This document shows, piece by piece, positions 9,199 through 17,738 of a stretch of DNA of 64,000 nt. The notes beneath the pieces were generated by a model. The model saw only the letters and a program-made list of their open reading frames with translations. It did no database searches and was not told the origin of the DNA. Position 1 is the first letter of the stretch. Every line of letters begins with the position of its first letter. Source of the DNA: Hymenobacter psoromatis (GTDB lineage: Bacteria > Bacteroidota > Bacteroidia > Cytophagales > Hymenobacteraceae); assembly GCF_020012125.1 (NCBI RefSeq), contig NZ_JAIFAG010000001.1, positions 1,612,001-1,676,000 on the forward strand. The letters run 5' to 3'. Both the position numbers and the translations under genes were made by a program.

Positions 9199-11178
9199 AT
9201 GCGCGAAAAAAGCGGCTGGTTTAGGCGGGTGCTGGTGGCCTGGGGACTGGCCGCTTCGGTGGCCCACGGCCAGGCCGCGCCCGGCATGTCGGCGCACCAC
9301 CGCCAACTGATGGACCGCTACGACGTGCAGTTTTACCAGCTCGACCTCACGCTCAGCAATACCTCGCGGGCCATCGCCGGCTCGGTGCTCCTGCGGGTGC
9401 GGGTGGGCGCGCAGGCCCTCGACTCGCTGGCCTTCGAGCTGTACCAGGCCCCGCCCGACTCGCTACCCACCGCCGCCACGCTGGTCATCGACTCGGTGGT
9501 GGCCGGGGGTAGGCGTGCGCCCGGCGTGCTGCGCCGGGGCCAGGCCGCCACCGCCGCGCTGGCCGCGCCCGCGCCGGCCGGCACGCTGCTCGATGCCCGC
9601 ATCTACTACCACGGCACGGCGCCCCACGGCAACACCAACGCCGTGGGCAACGCCTTCAACAGCGCCGACCACTACCTGCGCGATGGCGTAAACTACCCCT
9701 ACCACGTCACCTGGAGCCTGTCGGAGCCGTTTTCGGCCCACGAGTGGTTTCCCTGCAAGCAGGTGCTCACCGACAAGGCCGATTCTTCGGCCGTGTTCAT
9801 TACCACCGACTTACCCAATAAAGTGGGCTCCAACGGCGTGCTGGCCCGCACCGTACGGCTGCCCAATAACCGGGTGCGCTACGAGTGGCACGAGCATCAT
9901 CCCATCGCCTACTACCTCATTTCGGTGGCCGTGGCGCCCTACGTCGAGTACCTGACCTACGCCCAGCCCGCGGGCGGCCCGCGCGTGCCCATCGTCAGCT
10001 ACGTGTATGACCCGGAGTCGCTGGCGTACTATCAGACCGACATCGACCGCACGGCGGGCTTTATCGAGAATTACTCCAACCTATTTGGGACATATTTTTT
10101 TGCCGATGAGAAGTACGGCCACGCGATGGCCCCCATCGGCGGCGGCATGGAGCACCAGACCATGACCACGCTTGGCTATTTCGACTTCACGCTGGTGGCC
10201 CACGAGCTGTTTCACCAGTGGTTTGGCGACAACGTGACCTGCGCCAGCTGGGAAGATATCTGGCTCAACGAGGGCTTCGCTTCCTACGGCGAGTATCTGT
10301 CGTTGCAGGCCTTTAGCACGCCCGCCGCCGCCCGCGCCTGGATGGACGACGCCCAGGCTCGCGCCCAGAGTAACGTGACCGGTACCGTGCGCGTGCCCGA
10401 TACGACCAGCGTGCGCCGCATCTTCAACTCTAACCTGAGCTATAAAAAGGGCGCGGCCGTCATTCACCTGCTGCGCTACCTCTGCCACGACGATGCGCGC
10501 TTTTACCGCGTGCTGCGCCAGTACCAAAGTCAGTTCAGCGGCCGCACGGCCCGCACCCTCGACTTGCAGCGCTTGTTTGAGGCCGAGCTGGGGCAGCCGC
10601 TCGACTACTTTTTTCAGCAGTGGTACCGCGGCGAAGGCTTCCCGGCTTTCAATGTCCGCTGGAATCAGGTGGGTAGCAATTTATTTCTGCAGGTAGCCGA
10701 AACAGCCTCCGTGCCCGCTAGCACGCCCTTTTTCCAAACCGAAGTGGATTATGCGCTGACCTTGCAGGATGGTACTACCCAGCGCGTGCGCGTGCGCCAG
10801 ACGCAGGCCAGCCAGGGCTTTAGCGTGGCCGTAAGCGGCCCCGTGGCGGCCGTGGCCGTGGACCCCGATGGCTGGCTGCCCGACCTGCCCGGCACCGTGC
10901 TGCCCGACCCCGCGCTGGTGCTAGCCACCCGCCCCGCTGCCCGCCCCGCACTGGCGCTCTACCCCAATCCGTGCCAAGATGAGCTTACGGTCAATGACTT
11001 AGCCACGCCCACCACGGCCGAGGTGTACGATGCCACTGGCCGCCTGGTGCTGCGCCAGGCCCTACCCCCCGCCCAGCCGGTGGTGCGCACTCAGGCGCTG
11101 ACCCCCGGCCTCTACCTGCTGCGCCTGCGTGGCCCCGCCGGCGAGGTGCTCAGCCAGGGTCGCTTTGGAAAGGAATAA
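9199..11178 (+). CDS. M1 family aminopeptidase with type A T9SS sorting domain
   Basis: 659 residues with a signal peptide (VLVAWGLAASVAHGQAA). The N-terminal beta domain (DVQFYQLDLTLSNTSRAIAGSV) is typical of M1. GGGMEHQTM replaces the GAMEN exopeptidase motif, and HELFHQWFGD places zinc ligands at His335 and His339 with Glu336 as base; the third ligand, Glu358 in NEGFASY, has the exact family spacing. From about 590 the tail LYPNPCQDELTV...VYDATGRLVL...GLYLLRL is a type A (TIGR04183) type IX sorting domain. It is therefore a secreted or surface-anchored metallopeptidase. Divergent from the preceding T9SS gene. Confidence 0.92.
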   Translation: MREKSGWFRRVLVAWGLAASVAHGQAAPGMSAHHRQLMDRYDVQFYQLDLTLSNTSRAIAGSVLLRVRVGAQALDSLAFELYQAPPDSLPTAATLVIDSVVAGGRRAPGVLRRGQAATAALAAPAPAGTLLDARIYYHGTAPHGNTNAVGNAFNSADHYLRDGVNYPYHVTWSLSEPFSAHEWFPCKQVLTDKADSSAVFITTDLPNKVGSNGVLARTVRLPNNRVRYEWHEHHPIAYYLISVAVAPYVEYLTYAQPAGGPRVPIVSYVYDPESLAYYQTDIDRTAGFIENYSNLFGTYFFADEKYGHAMAPIGGGMEHQTMTTLGYFDFTLVAHELFHQWFGDNVTCASWEDIWLNEGFASYGEYLSLQAFSTPAAARAWMDDAQARAQSNVTGTVRVPDTTSVRRIFNSNLSYKKGAAVIHLLRYLCHDDARFYRVLRQYQSQFSGRTARTLDLQRLFEAELGQPLDYFFQQWYRGEGFPAFNVRWNQVGSNLFLQVAETASVPASTPFFQTEVDYALTLQDGTTQRVRVRQTQASQGFSVAVSGPVAAVAVDPDGWLPDLPGTVLPDPALVLATRPAARPALALYPNPCQDELTVNDLATPTTAEVYDATGRLVLRQALPPAQPVVRTQALTPGLYLLRLRGPAGEVLSQGRFGKE

Positions 11179-11240
11179 GCCAGAGTAACGGAAGAAAATA
11201 CGTTTGGTGGAGTAGGGGCACAAAATCTTACCCAAAAGGC

Positions 11241-11271
11241 TTGTCCGGGCATAATGGTAGTCTTATACTTG
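11241..11271 (+). promoter_or_regulatory. Predicted promoter for the 141-residue gene
   Basis: TTG at 11241-11243, exactly 20 bp, then TATACTTG at 11264-11271, one base from TAnnTTTG. It lies 42 bases before ATG 11314. Confidence 0.55.
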
Positions 11272-11313
11272 CCCGCGTTGAATGGTTAATTTCCACCTCC
11301 TGCTACCGATGGC

Positions 11314-11739
11314 ATGCAAACACTATTCGAGGATTCCGACCTGACCATTACCTACGACTCCGACCACGATTGGCTCCTCACGGCCTGGCGTGGGAGGCGC
11401 TCGCCCGAAGCCTCCATGCACTACTGCTGGCTGCTGCTGGAAAAAATCCGGGCTACGGGTAGCACCTGCGTGCTCAACGACAGCAGCCAGGACCTCGACG
11501 GCTGGAGCGAAGTGACCCGGTGGCTGGGTCAGGATTTCTTTCTCCGGCTGACAAGCAACGGTATATCAGCCGTAGCCTGGGTGCTACCCCTCGACCTACG
11601 CGCCCGCGCCGATGTCAACCAAGTAATGGCCCAGGTCGGCACCAATTGGCCCGCCGTAGATACGTTTACCGACGTAGAAGCCGCCTACGCGTGGCTGCTA
11701 CGCACCACCGCGCCGCGTGCCGGTAAAATTAACTGCTAA
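11314..11739 (+). CDS. Hypothetical cytosolic protein, possible STAS/SpoIIAA-like fold
   Basis: 141 residues with no signal peptide or membrane segment. Alternating strands and helices (LTITYDSDHDWLLTAWRG, then a helix, then GSTCVLNDSSQDLDGW, then helix, then ISAVAWVLPLDLRARADVNQVM and a final helix) resemble small STAS-like proteins common in Hymenobacter, but this is a shape argument from memory. A promoter precedes it. No partner gene is apparent: upstream is the M1 peptidase and downstream is a convergent gene. Confidence 0.65.
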   Translation: MQTLFEDSDLTITYDSDHDWLLTAWRGRRSPEASMHYCWLLLEKIRATGSTCVLNDSSQDLDGWSEVTRWLGQDFFLRLTSNGISAVAWVLPLDLRARADVNQVMAQVGTNWPAVDTFTDVEAAYAWLLRTTAPRAGKINC

Positions 11740-11827
11740 GTGCTGAAGGCTGCTTGCTCTAAGTCGGTTTTGCGTGCTGGCGCTACCTGCTCGCCAGGAT
11801 AAATCGTTAACAATCAGCACCTAACTA

Positions 11828-12601
11828 TTACCCCATAGCGTAGTATGCGCTTATCTTGCTGGCAATGGTTTCATCGGCTAGGGGCTCGTCAAATATTGTT
11901 TTGAGCAGCGCCTCGAAGGAGTGAGGCGGCGTGAAATAGTCTTCACGCACGGGGTTGGTGCTGAGGCGAATGAAGAGTGGTCGTTCGTTCACGGTCACCA
12001 AATCGAGGGTGATGAGGCCGTAGCGCTGGTTGCAACGCCCGCTCTCGGTGCAGTCGGTGGGTAGGGGCTTGAAGAGCTGCTTCACGGTAGCCTCGCGCAG
12101 CTGCTGGTGACGGCGATGGCGCGCGTCGTGGCAGGCGCGGCGATAGCCCAGGTCCTGCACGCGCTCGCCCAGCAGCTGGTAGAGGTGCCCAAAATTGCCT
12201 GGCCCAATGGTGTGGTCATAAAAGAATAATGCCCCCTGGCGTCCCTCCTCGTGCAACAGGTCTACCCGAAAGCCCCGCCGTCCGCCCGCCCCACCCTTGC
12301 GCAGGTGGTAGGCTTTGTAGTAGGGCCCCAGCCAGTTGCGAAACACGCGCTCGGCTACCCAGGCCCGGTGCGCGTGGTTTTGCGCGGGCGTGGGCTCCAG
12401 GGCGGGCTGCCACTCGGCCGCGCCGCCGCGCCGCTGAAAAAGCTGTTGAAGAAATTGTAACACTGTAGGGTTAGGTGGGCCAGGTAGCTCGAAAACACGC
12501 CCTTCGGCAAATAGTTTCGGCTCCTGCTGGCGGGTAGGATAGGGGTAGGCTACCTCAAAACGGCGCCCCCTCCAACCAGAAAGGGGCGCCGCGCCGGCCA
12601 C
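11828..12601 (-). CDS. Hypothetical protein
   Basis: 257 residues if started at the GTG at 12601. That start lies beside a hairpin (12568-12589, arms GGCGCCCC/GGGGCGCC) that looks like the end signal of the upstream gene, so the true start may lie further in, for example near residue 47. The protein is rich in Arg, His and Gln, with no signal or membrane segment and no motif I recognise. Phrases such as YDHTIGPGNFGHLYQLLGERV and RYGLITLDLVTVNERPLFIRLS suggest a folded alpha/beta protein. It follows the DUF2147 gene by 8 bases in the same direction. Confidence 0.55.
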   Translation of the reverse strand: MAGAAPLSGWRGRRFEVAYPYPTRQQEPKLFAEGRVFELPGPPNPTVLQFLQQLFQRRGGAAEWQPALEPTPAQNHAHRAWVAERVFRNWLGPYYKAYHLRKGGAGGRRGFRVDLLHEEGRQGALFFYDHTIGPGNFGHLYQLLGERVQDLGYRRACHDARHRRHQQLREATVKQLFKPLPTDCTESGRCNQRYGLITLDLVTVNERPLFIRLSTNPVREDYFTPPHSFEALLKTIFDEPLADETIASKISAYYAMG

Positions 12602-12609
12602 GGGCCAGG

Positions 12610-13053
12610 TTACTTCACCCGCGTCCAGGTCTGCGACTTACCGATGAGCGAAAAGCCAATGTAGCCCTTCACCTCCATCGTGTTTTCGCCCTCCAGCTTC
12701 ATATAGCAGGAATAAGTTTTGCCGCTTTCGGGGTCGTAGATTTTGCCATCGTCCCACTTGTTGCCACTGTCGTAGCTGAAGCCCTGCATGAACACCAGAC
12801 CCAGGCGCGGGCGAGTACGCAGCTTAGGGTCAGGGTTTTGGGTATCGAGCTTGGGCTTGCCTGTGGCCGGGTCGTTGGGGACGGTCAGGGTCACAATTTT
12901 ACCGCAGAGCTTATCGCCGCACTTATATATCTCAAAGGTGGCCTTTTTTTCCGAATTAGTCCATATGCCCAGCGGCGACAGTGTTTGGGCCTGTGCCGCG
13001 TGGGTAGCCAAGCCAAGCCAAAGAGCTAATAAGAAGGCAAGCGATTTATACAT
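12610..13053 (-). CDS. DUF2147 family secreted protein
   Basis: 147 residues from ATG 13053, which opens a clean signal peptide (MYKSLAFLLALWLGLATHAAQAQ); a start at 13101 would add 16 residues before the signal. The mature part shows the DUF2147 pattern: GIWTNSEKKATFEIYKCGDKLCGKIVTL, then FMQGFSY, KWDDGKIYDPESGKTYSCYMKL and a final LIGKSQTWTRVK. Members are small periplasmic beta-barrel, lipocalin-like proteins of unknown ligand. Cys pair KCGDKLCG is conserved. Confidence 0.88.
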   Translation of the reverse strand: MYKSLAFLLALWLGLATHAAQAQTLSPLGIWTNSEKKATFEIYKCGDKLCGKIVTLTVPNDPATGKPKLDTQNPDPKLRTRPRLGLVFMQGFSYDSGNKWDDGKIYDPESGKTYSCYMKLEGENTMEVKGYIGFSLIGKSQTWTRVK

Positions 13054-13367
13054 TGTGGGGAATGTGAAGAAGTGGTGAAAAATATGGAGTAGCCAAGGCA
13101 ATTATACGGCCAGAATGCGTGTGCGCTGCCGCAAAGCCGTTGCGCAAGCCCGCGCACTACCAAAAAGACAGCCCGGCGACTATAAATTAAGTAGCTTGAC
13201 TCTCAAGAGAATGCTAAGAATAATGGCCCGGACTAGTAGAAATAGCTCAAAAAGTTTTGAACCTCGGCGCTGGCAATTAACTTTAACCCCCAGTAGCGAG
13301 TGCTACGGCCCCAGGCAAGCCGCCCTAAATTGCTGGGAAGCGCGCCTGAGGTTATGTGGAACCATAA

Positions 13368-13378
13368 AGAAAGGAGGT
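13368..13378 (+). promoter_or_regulatory. Extended Shine-Dalgarno sequence
   Basis: AGAAAGGAGGT is complementary to the expected 3' end of Bacteroidetes 16S rRNA (ACCTCCTTTCT) over 11 bases. Its GGAGG core ends 6 bases before ATG 13384. Such a site is unusual in this phylum and in this window. Confidence 0.6.
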
Positions 13379-13383
13379 ACAAA

Positions 13384-13455
13384 ATGTCTAGTAGTCCCAA
13401 CCAAATCCTGCCGAGCCTGTCCAATGTAGTACGCCTCACCGCCGTACTCGCCTAA
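13384..13455 (+). CDS. Candidate 23-residue peptide gene with strong ribosome binding site
   Basis: The ORF encodes 23 residues beginning MSSSPNQILPSLSN and ending VRLTAVLA before TAA 13453. It is supported by the perfectly spaced extended Shine-Dalgarno just upstream, not by recognisable homology. Its 3' end overlaps the left half of an inverted repeat: CCTGTCCAA at 13418-13426 pairs with TTGGACAGG at 13502-13510. No plus-strand gene follows before 14408, so it is not an obvious leader peptide. It may be a real small protein, the head of a decayed gene, or part of a structured RNA. Confidence 0.4.
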   Translation: MSSSPNQILPSLSNVVRLTAVLA

Positions 13456-13640
13456 AACACACAGCTCGGCGGAGGGTGCCACGGTATCGTTGCCCCTCTC
13501 GTTGGACAGGTCTTACTGTGAGACGCCGGCGCTGTACCCCAGCGCTGCCGCTTGGTAAGATTTGAAGGATTAGATGCCCGACTGGCCCGATGGCGCACGC
13601 AAGCGCGCCGCGGTGGGCCAGCCGGGCATCGTTCTTTTTA
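13405..13640 (+). ncRNA. Candidate structured RNA ending in a terminator hairpin
   Basis: Several nested complementary pairs lie here: CCTGTCCAA/TTGGACAGG (13418-13426, 13502-13510), CTTAC/GTAAG (13512-13516, 13555-13559) enclosing GCGCTG/CAGCGC, and a closing hairpin followed by TTCTTTTTA. I found no match to tmRNA, RNase P RNA or SRP RNA signatures. A 6S-like or other small RNA is possible, but so is the untranslated tail of the 23-codon ORF. Strand is inferred from the terminal T-run. Confidence 0.3.
13573..13640 (+). terminator. Strong hairpin with T-rich tail
   Basis: Arms 13573-13588 and 13615-13630 (GATGCCCGACTGGCCC and its complement with one mismatch) enclose a smaller GGCGC/GCGCC stem. 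GTTCTTTTTA follows, fitting a rho-independent terminator on the plus strand. Confidence 0.7.
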
Positions 13641-13681
13641 TGAAGCTAATAAATGAGTAGGTGAATAGGGGTATTACGCAT

Positions 13682-14278
13682 CTACTCATTTGCAATTACT
13701 CTGCGGACCTGCATAAAGCGGCGCTCGTAGCCGCTGCCTTCGACCTGGCTGATTTTGACGCCCGAGGCGCGCTGCGCGGACGAGGCGTGTACGAAGCGCA
13801 GGGGCGTTTCGCCCAGGGCCGAGATGACGATGCCCGCGTGGCCGGGCGTGGTGCTAGTGGCGGCCGTGCCGGTAAAAACCACGATGTCGCCGGGCTGGGC
13901 TTCGGCGCGGGGCACCGGCTGGCCCACGTCGATGAGCAGGGCGGTGGAATGGGGGGTAGGCACCCCAAAATGCCCAAATACATAACTCACAAAGCCCGAG
14001 CAGTCGAAGCCGCTCACCGGACTCATGCCCGCGTAGAGATAGGGGCTACCCACCTGCCGCAATGCGAAGCCTACGATACTGTCGCGCCGGGGCACGAAGG
14101 ATGGCCGCGCGAGCACCGGCGCGGCGGCCGGGCGGCGCTCGGCTACCAGCCGTACCAGCAAGGGGGTAGGGGCCGGCTGGGCCGCCGTAGCCGGGGGGGT
14201 GGTAACTGAGCCCAGGTATAGTTTTAAGCCCAGCAAGCTTAGGAGCAGACTCCCGAAAATCAACCAGATACTGCGCAT
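13682..14278 (-). CDS. NlpC/P60 family cell-wall hydrolase
   Basis: 198 residues from ATG 14278, which opens with a membrane anchor or signal (MRSIWLIFGSLLLSLLGLKLYLG). A Pro/Ala-rich linker leads to an NlpC/P60 domain: GSPYLYAGMSPVSGFDCSGFVSYVF holds the catalytic Cys, and PGHAGIVI the catalytic His. Family members cut D-Glu-mDAP type bonds in peptidoglycan stem peptides, in the periplasm. It is divergent from the M61 peptidase, 129 bases apart. A longer frame to 14638 overlaps that gene and was not used. Confidence 0.9.
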   Translation of the reverse strand: MRSIWLIFGSLLLSLLGLKLYLGSVTTPPATAAQPAPTPLLVRLVAERRPAAAPVLARPSFVPRRDSIVGFALRQVGSPYLYAGMSPVSGFDCSGFVSYVFGHFGVPTPHSTALLIDVGQPVPRAEAQPGDIVVFTGTAATSTTPGHAGIVISALGETPLRFVHASSAQRASGVKISQVEGSGYERRFMQVRRVIANE

Positions 14279-14407
14279 AAGTGAGGTTCGGGCCAGGGGC
14301 TGGCCCGCTAAACGGCGGTAGCTCCGCAGAAGTTGGCGGGGGTAGGAAAAAACTCCAACGGCCGCGCGGGGCCGAATCGTGCCAGGCCGGGCGCTTACTT
14401 TGCAGCC

Positions 14408-16285
14408 ATGTTTGCACCTATCTCTACTTTTTGCCGGCTGGCCGTCGTGGCCGGCCTGCTGGCTGCCGGGCCCGCTGCCGCCCAAGTTAAAGTTAAAACC
14501 AAGTTGAAGCCTGGCCGCGCTGCCACCAAGGTAGCCACCGCCGCGCCGACCGCCAGCACCCTGCGCTACACGCTGGCCATGCCCGCCCCCCAAACGCACT
14601 ACTTCGAGGTGCGGATGGATTTGCAGGGCTTCAACCAAGAATATACTGACCTCAAGATGCCAGTGTGGGCCCCCGGCTCATACCTGGTGCGCGAGTTTGA
14701 GCGGCACGTGGAGCGGCTGACGGCCCAGGCGGCCGGCGGCCCGGCCCTGCGCGTGGAGAAGCTCGATAAAAATACCTGGCGCGTGCACCACCCTGGCCAG
14801 GCCACATTCCGGGTTGACTACGGGGTGTATGCCTACGAAATCAGCGTGCGCACAAGCTACATCGATGCCGACCACGGCTTTGCGCTGGGCAGCAGCATCT
14901 TTATGTACCCGGCGGCTAATAAGAACATGCCCAGCCAGGTAACGGTGCAGCCCGCCGCCGGCTGGGCCACTGTGAGCACCGCCCTGCGCCCGGCATCGGG
15001 CATGCAGAAATTCGTGTATAAATCCGCGGATTACGATGAGCTGGCCGATTCGCCCATCGAAATCGGCAACCAGAAAGTGCTGAGTTTCATCACCAACGGT
15101 ACGCCGCACCAGATGGCGATGTACGGCCCCTATACGCTGCCCGACGAGCCGCGCTTCCTGGCTGATATGCAGAAGATTACGACGGAGGCCCAGCGCGTGG
15201 TGGGCCAGAACCCGATTGACCACTACCTCTTCATTGTGCACCACCTGGAGGCGGGCGGCGGCGGCCTGGAGCACCTCTACTCGACCACGCTGGGCGCGCG
15301 GCCGGGCACCTACTCCAGTGAGGTGGGCTACAAGAATTTCCTGCGCCTGGTAGCCCACGAGTATTTTCATCTCTGGAACGTGAAGCGCATCCGGCCCATC
15401 GCGCTGGGGCCGTTTGACTACGATAAGGAGAACTACACCCACATGCTGTGGGTGAGTGAGGGCCAGACTGAATACATGGCCAACCAGATTGCCCAGCGGG
15501 CCGGCTTCTATACTGCCCAGCAGTACTACGACCAGCTGGCCGCCGTGCTGACGGGGGTAGAAAACCAGCCTGGCAACAAGTTGCAGCCGGTGGCCATGTC
15601 GAGCTTCGATGCCTGGATTCGCGGCTACCGGCCCGACGAAAATTCGCGCAACTCCGAAATCAGCTACTACGACAAGGGCGAGATGGTGGGCTTGATGCTG
15701 GACCTGCTAATTGTGCAGGCCACCAACGGCCAGAAGCATGTGGACGACGTGTTCCGGCTGCTTTACGATAAGTATTACAAGGGCCTGAAGCGCGGCTTCA
15801 CCGACCAGGAATACCAGGATGCCGTAGCTGAAGTGGCTGGCCGGCGCTTTGACGACTTCTTCCAAAATTGCGTGTACGGCACTCGCACTCTCGACTATGC
15901 CACCGCCCTCGGCTACGTGGGCCTGACCCTGGCCAGCGCGCCCGCCAGCCCCAACGGTAGCCTGGGGGCTACCATCGCCAACCGCAACGGCCACTACGTA
16001 GTGACTTACGTGAAGCGCGACGGCACCGCCTGGAACGGCGGTCTGAATGTCAACGACGAACTGATGCAGCTCAACGGCGCGGCCCCCACCGACGAGGCCG
16101 TGAAGCAGGCCCTCTTCGCCAGCGCGCCCGGCATGGTCCTCAAAATGCAGGTTAAGCACAATGCCTACCTCCACGACCTGAGCCTGACCCTCCAGCCCGA
16201 CTCCGACCTCGTTTATCAGATTCAGCCCGCCGCCAGCCCTACCCCCGACCAGCAGCGCCTCCTGGCCAAGTGGCTGGGTAAATAG
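14408..16285 (+). CDS. M61 family metallopeptidase (glycyl aminopeptidase-like) with PDZ domain
   Basis: 625 residues from ATG 14408 with a signal peptide (FCRLAVVAGLLAAGPAAAQ). A beta-rich N-terminal domain (LRYTLAMPAPQTHYFEVRMDL) precedes the peptidase core. HEYFHLWNVKRIRP gives zinc ligands His317 and His321 and is the M61 signature; LWVSEGQTEYMANQ follows. A PDZ domain occupies about 510-600 (VTYVKRDGTAWNGGLNVNDELMQLNG). It acts in the periplasm, releasing N-terminal Gly or Ala in characterised relatives. A promoter-like TTACTTTG at 14395-14402 lies only 5 bases from the ATG, so the mRNA may be nearly leaderless. Confidence 0.92.
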   Translation: MFAPISTFCRLAVVAGLLAAGPAAAQVKVKTKLKPGRAATKVATAAPTASTLRYTLAMPAPQTHYFEVRMDLQGFNQEYTDLKMPVWAPGSYLVREFERHVERLTAQAAGGPALRVEKLDKNTWRVHHPGQATFRVDYGVYAYEISVRTSYIDADHGFALGSSIFMYPAANKNMPSQVTVQPAAGWATVSTALRPASGMQKFVYKSADYDELADSPIEIGNQKVLSFITNGTPHQMAMYGPYTLPDEPRFLADMQKITTEAQRVVGQNPIDHYLFIVHHLEAGGGGLEHLYSTTLGARPGTYSSEVGYKNFLRLVAHEYFHLWNVKRIRPIALGPFDYDKENYTHMLWVSEGQTEYMANQIAQRAGFYTAQQYYDQLAAVLTGVENQPGNKLQPVAMSSFDAWIRGYRPDENSRNSEISYYDKGEMVGLMLDLLIVQATNGQKHVDDVFRLLYDKYYKGLKRGFTDQEYQDAVAEVAGRRFDDFFQNCVYGTRTLDYATALGYVGLTLASAPASPNGSLGATIANRNGHYVVTYVKRDGTAWNGGLNVNDELMQLNGAAPTDEAVKQALFASAPGMVLKMQVKHNAYLHDLSLTLQPDSDLVYQIQPAASPTPDQQRLLAKWLGK

Positions 16286-16308
16286 GGATTGGGCGCGGGG
16301 CTTGCCCC

Positions 16309-16836
16309 CTACTTCTTACGCCGCCAAAAAAACAGCCCCACACACGCTACGGCCAGCCCGGCCAGTAGTGCATCACGCAGCAGGCGGCTCTGCTGGGCCT
16401 CGCGCAGCTCAGCGGCGATGCCGCGCTGGCGCTCGGTGGCTTGGCGCAGGCGCTCCTGCTGGTTTTGCAGTTGGTTTTGCAATTCGCTGAGGCGCTGGGC
16501 GGTGAGGTTACGGTCGTCGCGGCCGGTGGTTTGCAGCGTAGCGGTGGTGGTCTGCGCCTGCTGGGTGGTTTGATTGAGCACGGCCACAATGCGTTCATCC
16601 TGGTCCACGATGCCTTGCAGGGCGGTTACTACCTCCTGCAAATCCTGCTTGCTGGGCTTATGGCTGAGGCCCAGCAGGCCGTGGCGCTGGGCGCGGGCCT
16701 CGGCATAACGTTGCGTCAGCATCCGGCGCTCGGCCAGCAGGCGGGGTAGGGGCGAGGTGGGGGGTAGGGCCTGGGCGAGCAAGACGGCGGGGCCAAGCAG
16801 CGCCAGCCGCAAAAAAGTAAAAAAAGCGCGGGTCAT
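16309..16836 (-). CDS. Coiled-coil protein with signal peptide and C-terminal membrane anchor
   Basis: 175 residues from ATG 16836 (MTRAFFTFLRLALLGPAVLLAQA). A long helical, Gln-rich central region (TTQQAQTTTATLQTTGRDDRN, then LSELQNQLQNQQERLRQATERQRG) predicts a coiled coil of about 90 residues, followed by one membrane helix (LLAGLAVACVGLFFW) and RRKK at the end. The topology would put the coiled coil in the periplasm. No enzyme motif is present. Function unknown; convergent with the M61 gene with only 23 bases between. Confidence 0.75.
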   Translation of the reverse strand: MTRAFFTFLRLALLGPAVLLAQALPPTSPLPRLLAERRMLTQRYAEARAQRHGLLGLSHKPSKQDLQEVVTALQGIVDQDERIVAVLNQTTQQAQTTTATLQTTGRDDRNLTAQRLSELQNQLQNQQERLRQATERQRGIAAELREAQQSRLLRDALLAGLAVACVGLFFWRRKK

Positions 16837-17034
16837 GCGTGCAAAGTTGCGCCGGGCCGGGCCAAATGGACGGAAGTAGAGCGTCAAGGGCTTCGCTAAA
16901 TGGCTAGTTGAGCTTACTGCCTGCGTGAGCTAACCGCAACGCTGCCAGCTTTATGCGCGCTTCACGTGGGGCCGTAACCCTACCCCCCGCCCGGCCGTTG
17001 AGTCTGGCTTGCCCGGTAGCCGGGCGTAGCACGC

Positions 17035-17724
17035 ATGAAAAAGGAAGATATCATATTCAGCGATTGGCATCGCTGGCTCTTTGGCACGGCCCCGCCGGCC
17101 TTCGCGTTTGAAGCAGCGCTGCGGGCGCTGGTCATTTTTAGCGCGATGCTGCTCATCGTGCGTTGGCTGGGCCGGCGCATGAAGGGGCAGCTCTCCATTA
17201 GCGAGCTGGCCATTATCCTGACGCTGGGGGCCATCATCGCGGGGCCGTTGCACCTGCCCACGGGCGGGCTGCTCCCCAGCTTTGCGGTGCTGCTGACCGT
17301 GCTGGGCGTGCACCGGCTCAGCAACTGGCTGGCTTTTAAGTCTCGCCCGGCGGAGCTGGTGCAACAGGGCGACGTGGCCCTGCTGGTGCGCAACGGCTGC
17401 CTGGAGTTGGAAACCATGCAAAATCACGCCCTGTCGCAGGAGCAGTTTTTTGGGATGTTGCGCAACCAAAGCATTGCCCAGCTTGGTGAGCTGCGCCGCG
17501 CCTACCTCGAAGCCAATGGCCGCCTCAGCTACTACAAGCTGCCCGAGCCGCAGCCCGGCCTGAGCGTGCTACCCCCCGCCGACCGCCCGCCCCCCGCCGC
17601 CGATGGCCCCGCCCAGGGCCGCCAGGTGTGCGCCACCTGCGGCTACCTGCCTACCCCCACCGACCACGCCGGCACCCACTGCCTGCGCTGCAAAGCCGAC
17701 AACTGGGTGCCTTCGGTCATTTAG
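17035..17724 (+). CDS. DUF421 (YetF-like) membrane protein with zinc-ribbon-like tail, copy 1
   Basis: 229 residues. Three membrane helices in the first 100 residues (ALVIFSAMLLIVRWLGRRM, LAIILTLGAIIAGPL, SFAVLLTVLGVHRL) and the motif GRRMKGQLSISELAI are typical of DUF421. The cytosolic domain includes HALSQEQFFGMLRNQSI and YLEANGRLSYYKL. An unusual tail has CxxC pairs at Cys199/202 and Cys216/219, a likely zinc ribbon. A paralogue lies 185 bases downstream with cysteines at exactly the same positions. Function of the family is unknown. Confidence 0.88.
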   Translation: MKKEDIIFSDWHRWLFGTAPPAFAFEAALRALVIFSAMLLIVRWLGRRMKGQLSISELAIILTLGAIIAGPLHLPTGGLLPSFAVLLTVLGVHRLSNWLAFKSRPAELVQQGDVALLVRNGCLELETMQNHALSQEQFFGMLRNQSIAQLGELRRAYLEANGRLSYYKLPEPQPGLSVLPPADRPPPAADGPAQGRQVCATCGYLPTPTDHAGTHCLRCKADNWVPSVI

Positions 17725-17738
17725 GGTTACAGGACCCG

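Larger units (their letters stand above)
13054..13681. other. 628-base gap with a possible small gene and structured region
   Basis: The gap lies between DUF2147 and NlpC/P60 genes, both read leftward. Its left half is more AT-rich than neighbours and has no convincing gene; a 104-codon plus-strand frame (13115-13429) and a 68-codon minus-strand frame there lack protein-like composition. Its right half holds the 23-codon ORF at 13384, nested inverted repeats and a strong hairpin ending at 13630. Confidence 0.6.

Noticed and set aside
13115..13429. 104-codon plus-strand frame in the 13-kb gap
   Set aside because: Basic, repetitive translation without motifs; start poorly placed, and it ends inside the stronger 23-codon ORF region.
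13233..13439. 68-codon minus-strand frame with a hydrophobic N-terminus
   Set aside because: No promoter or conservation evidence; overlaps the candidate structured RNA on the other strand.
13405..13640. tmRNA, RNase P RNA or SRP RNA in the gap
   Set aside because: None of the conserved sequence blocks of these RNAs could be found by eye.
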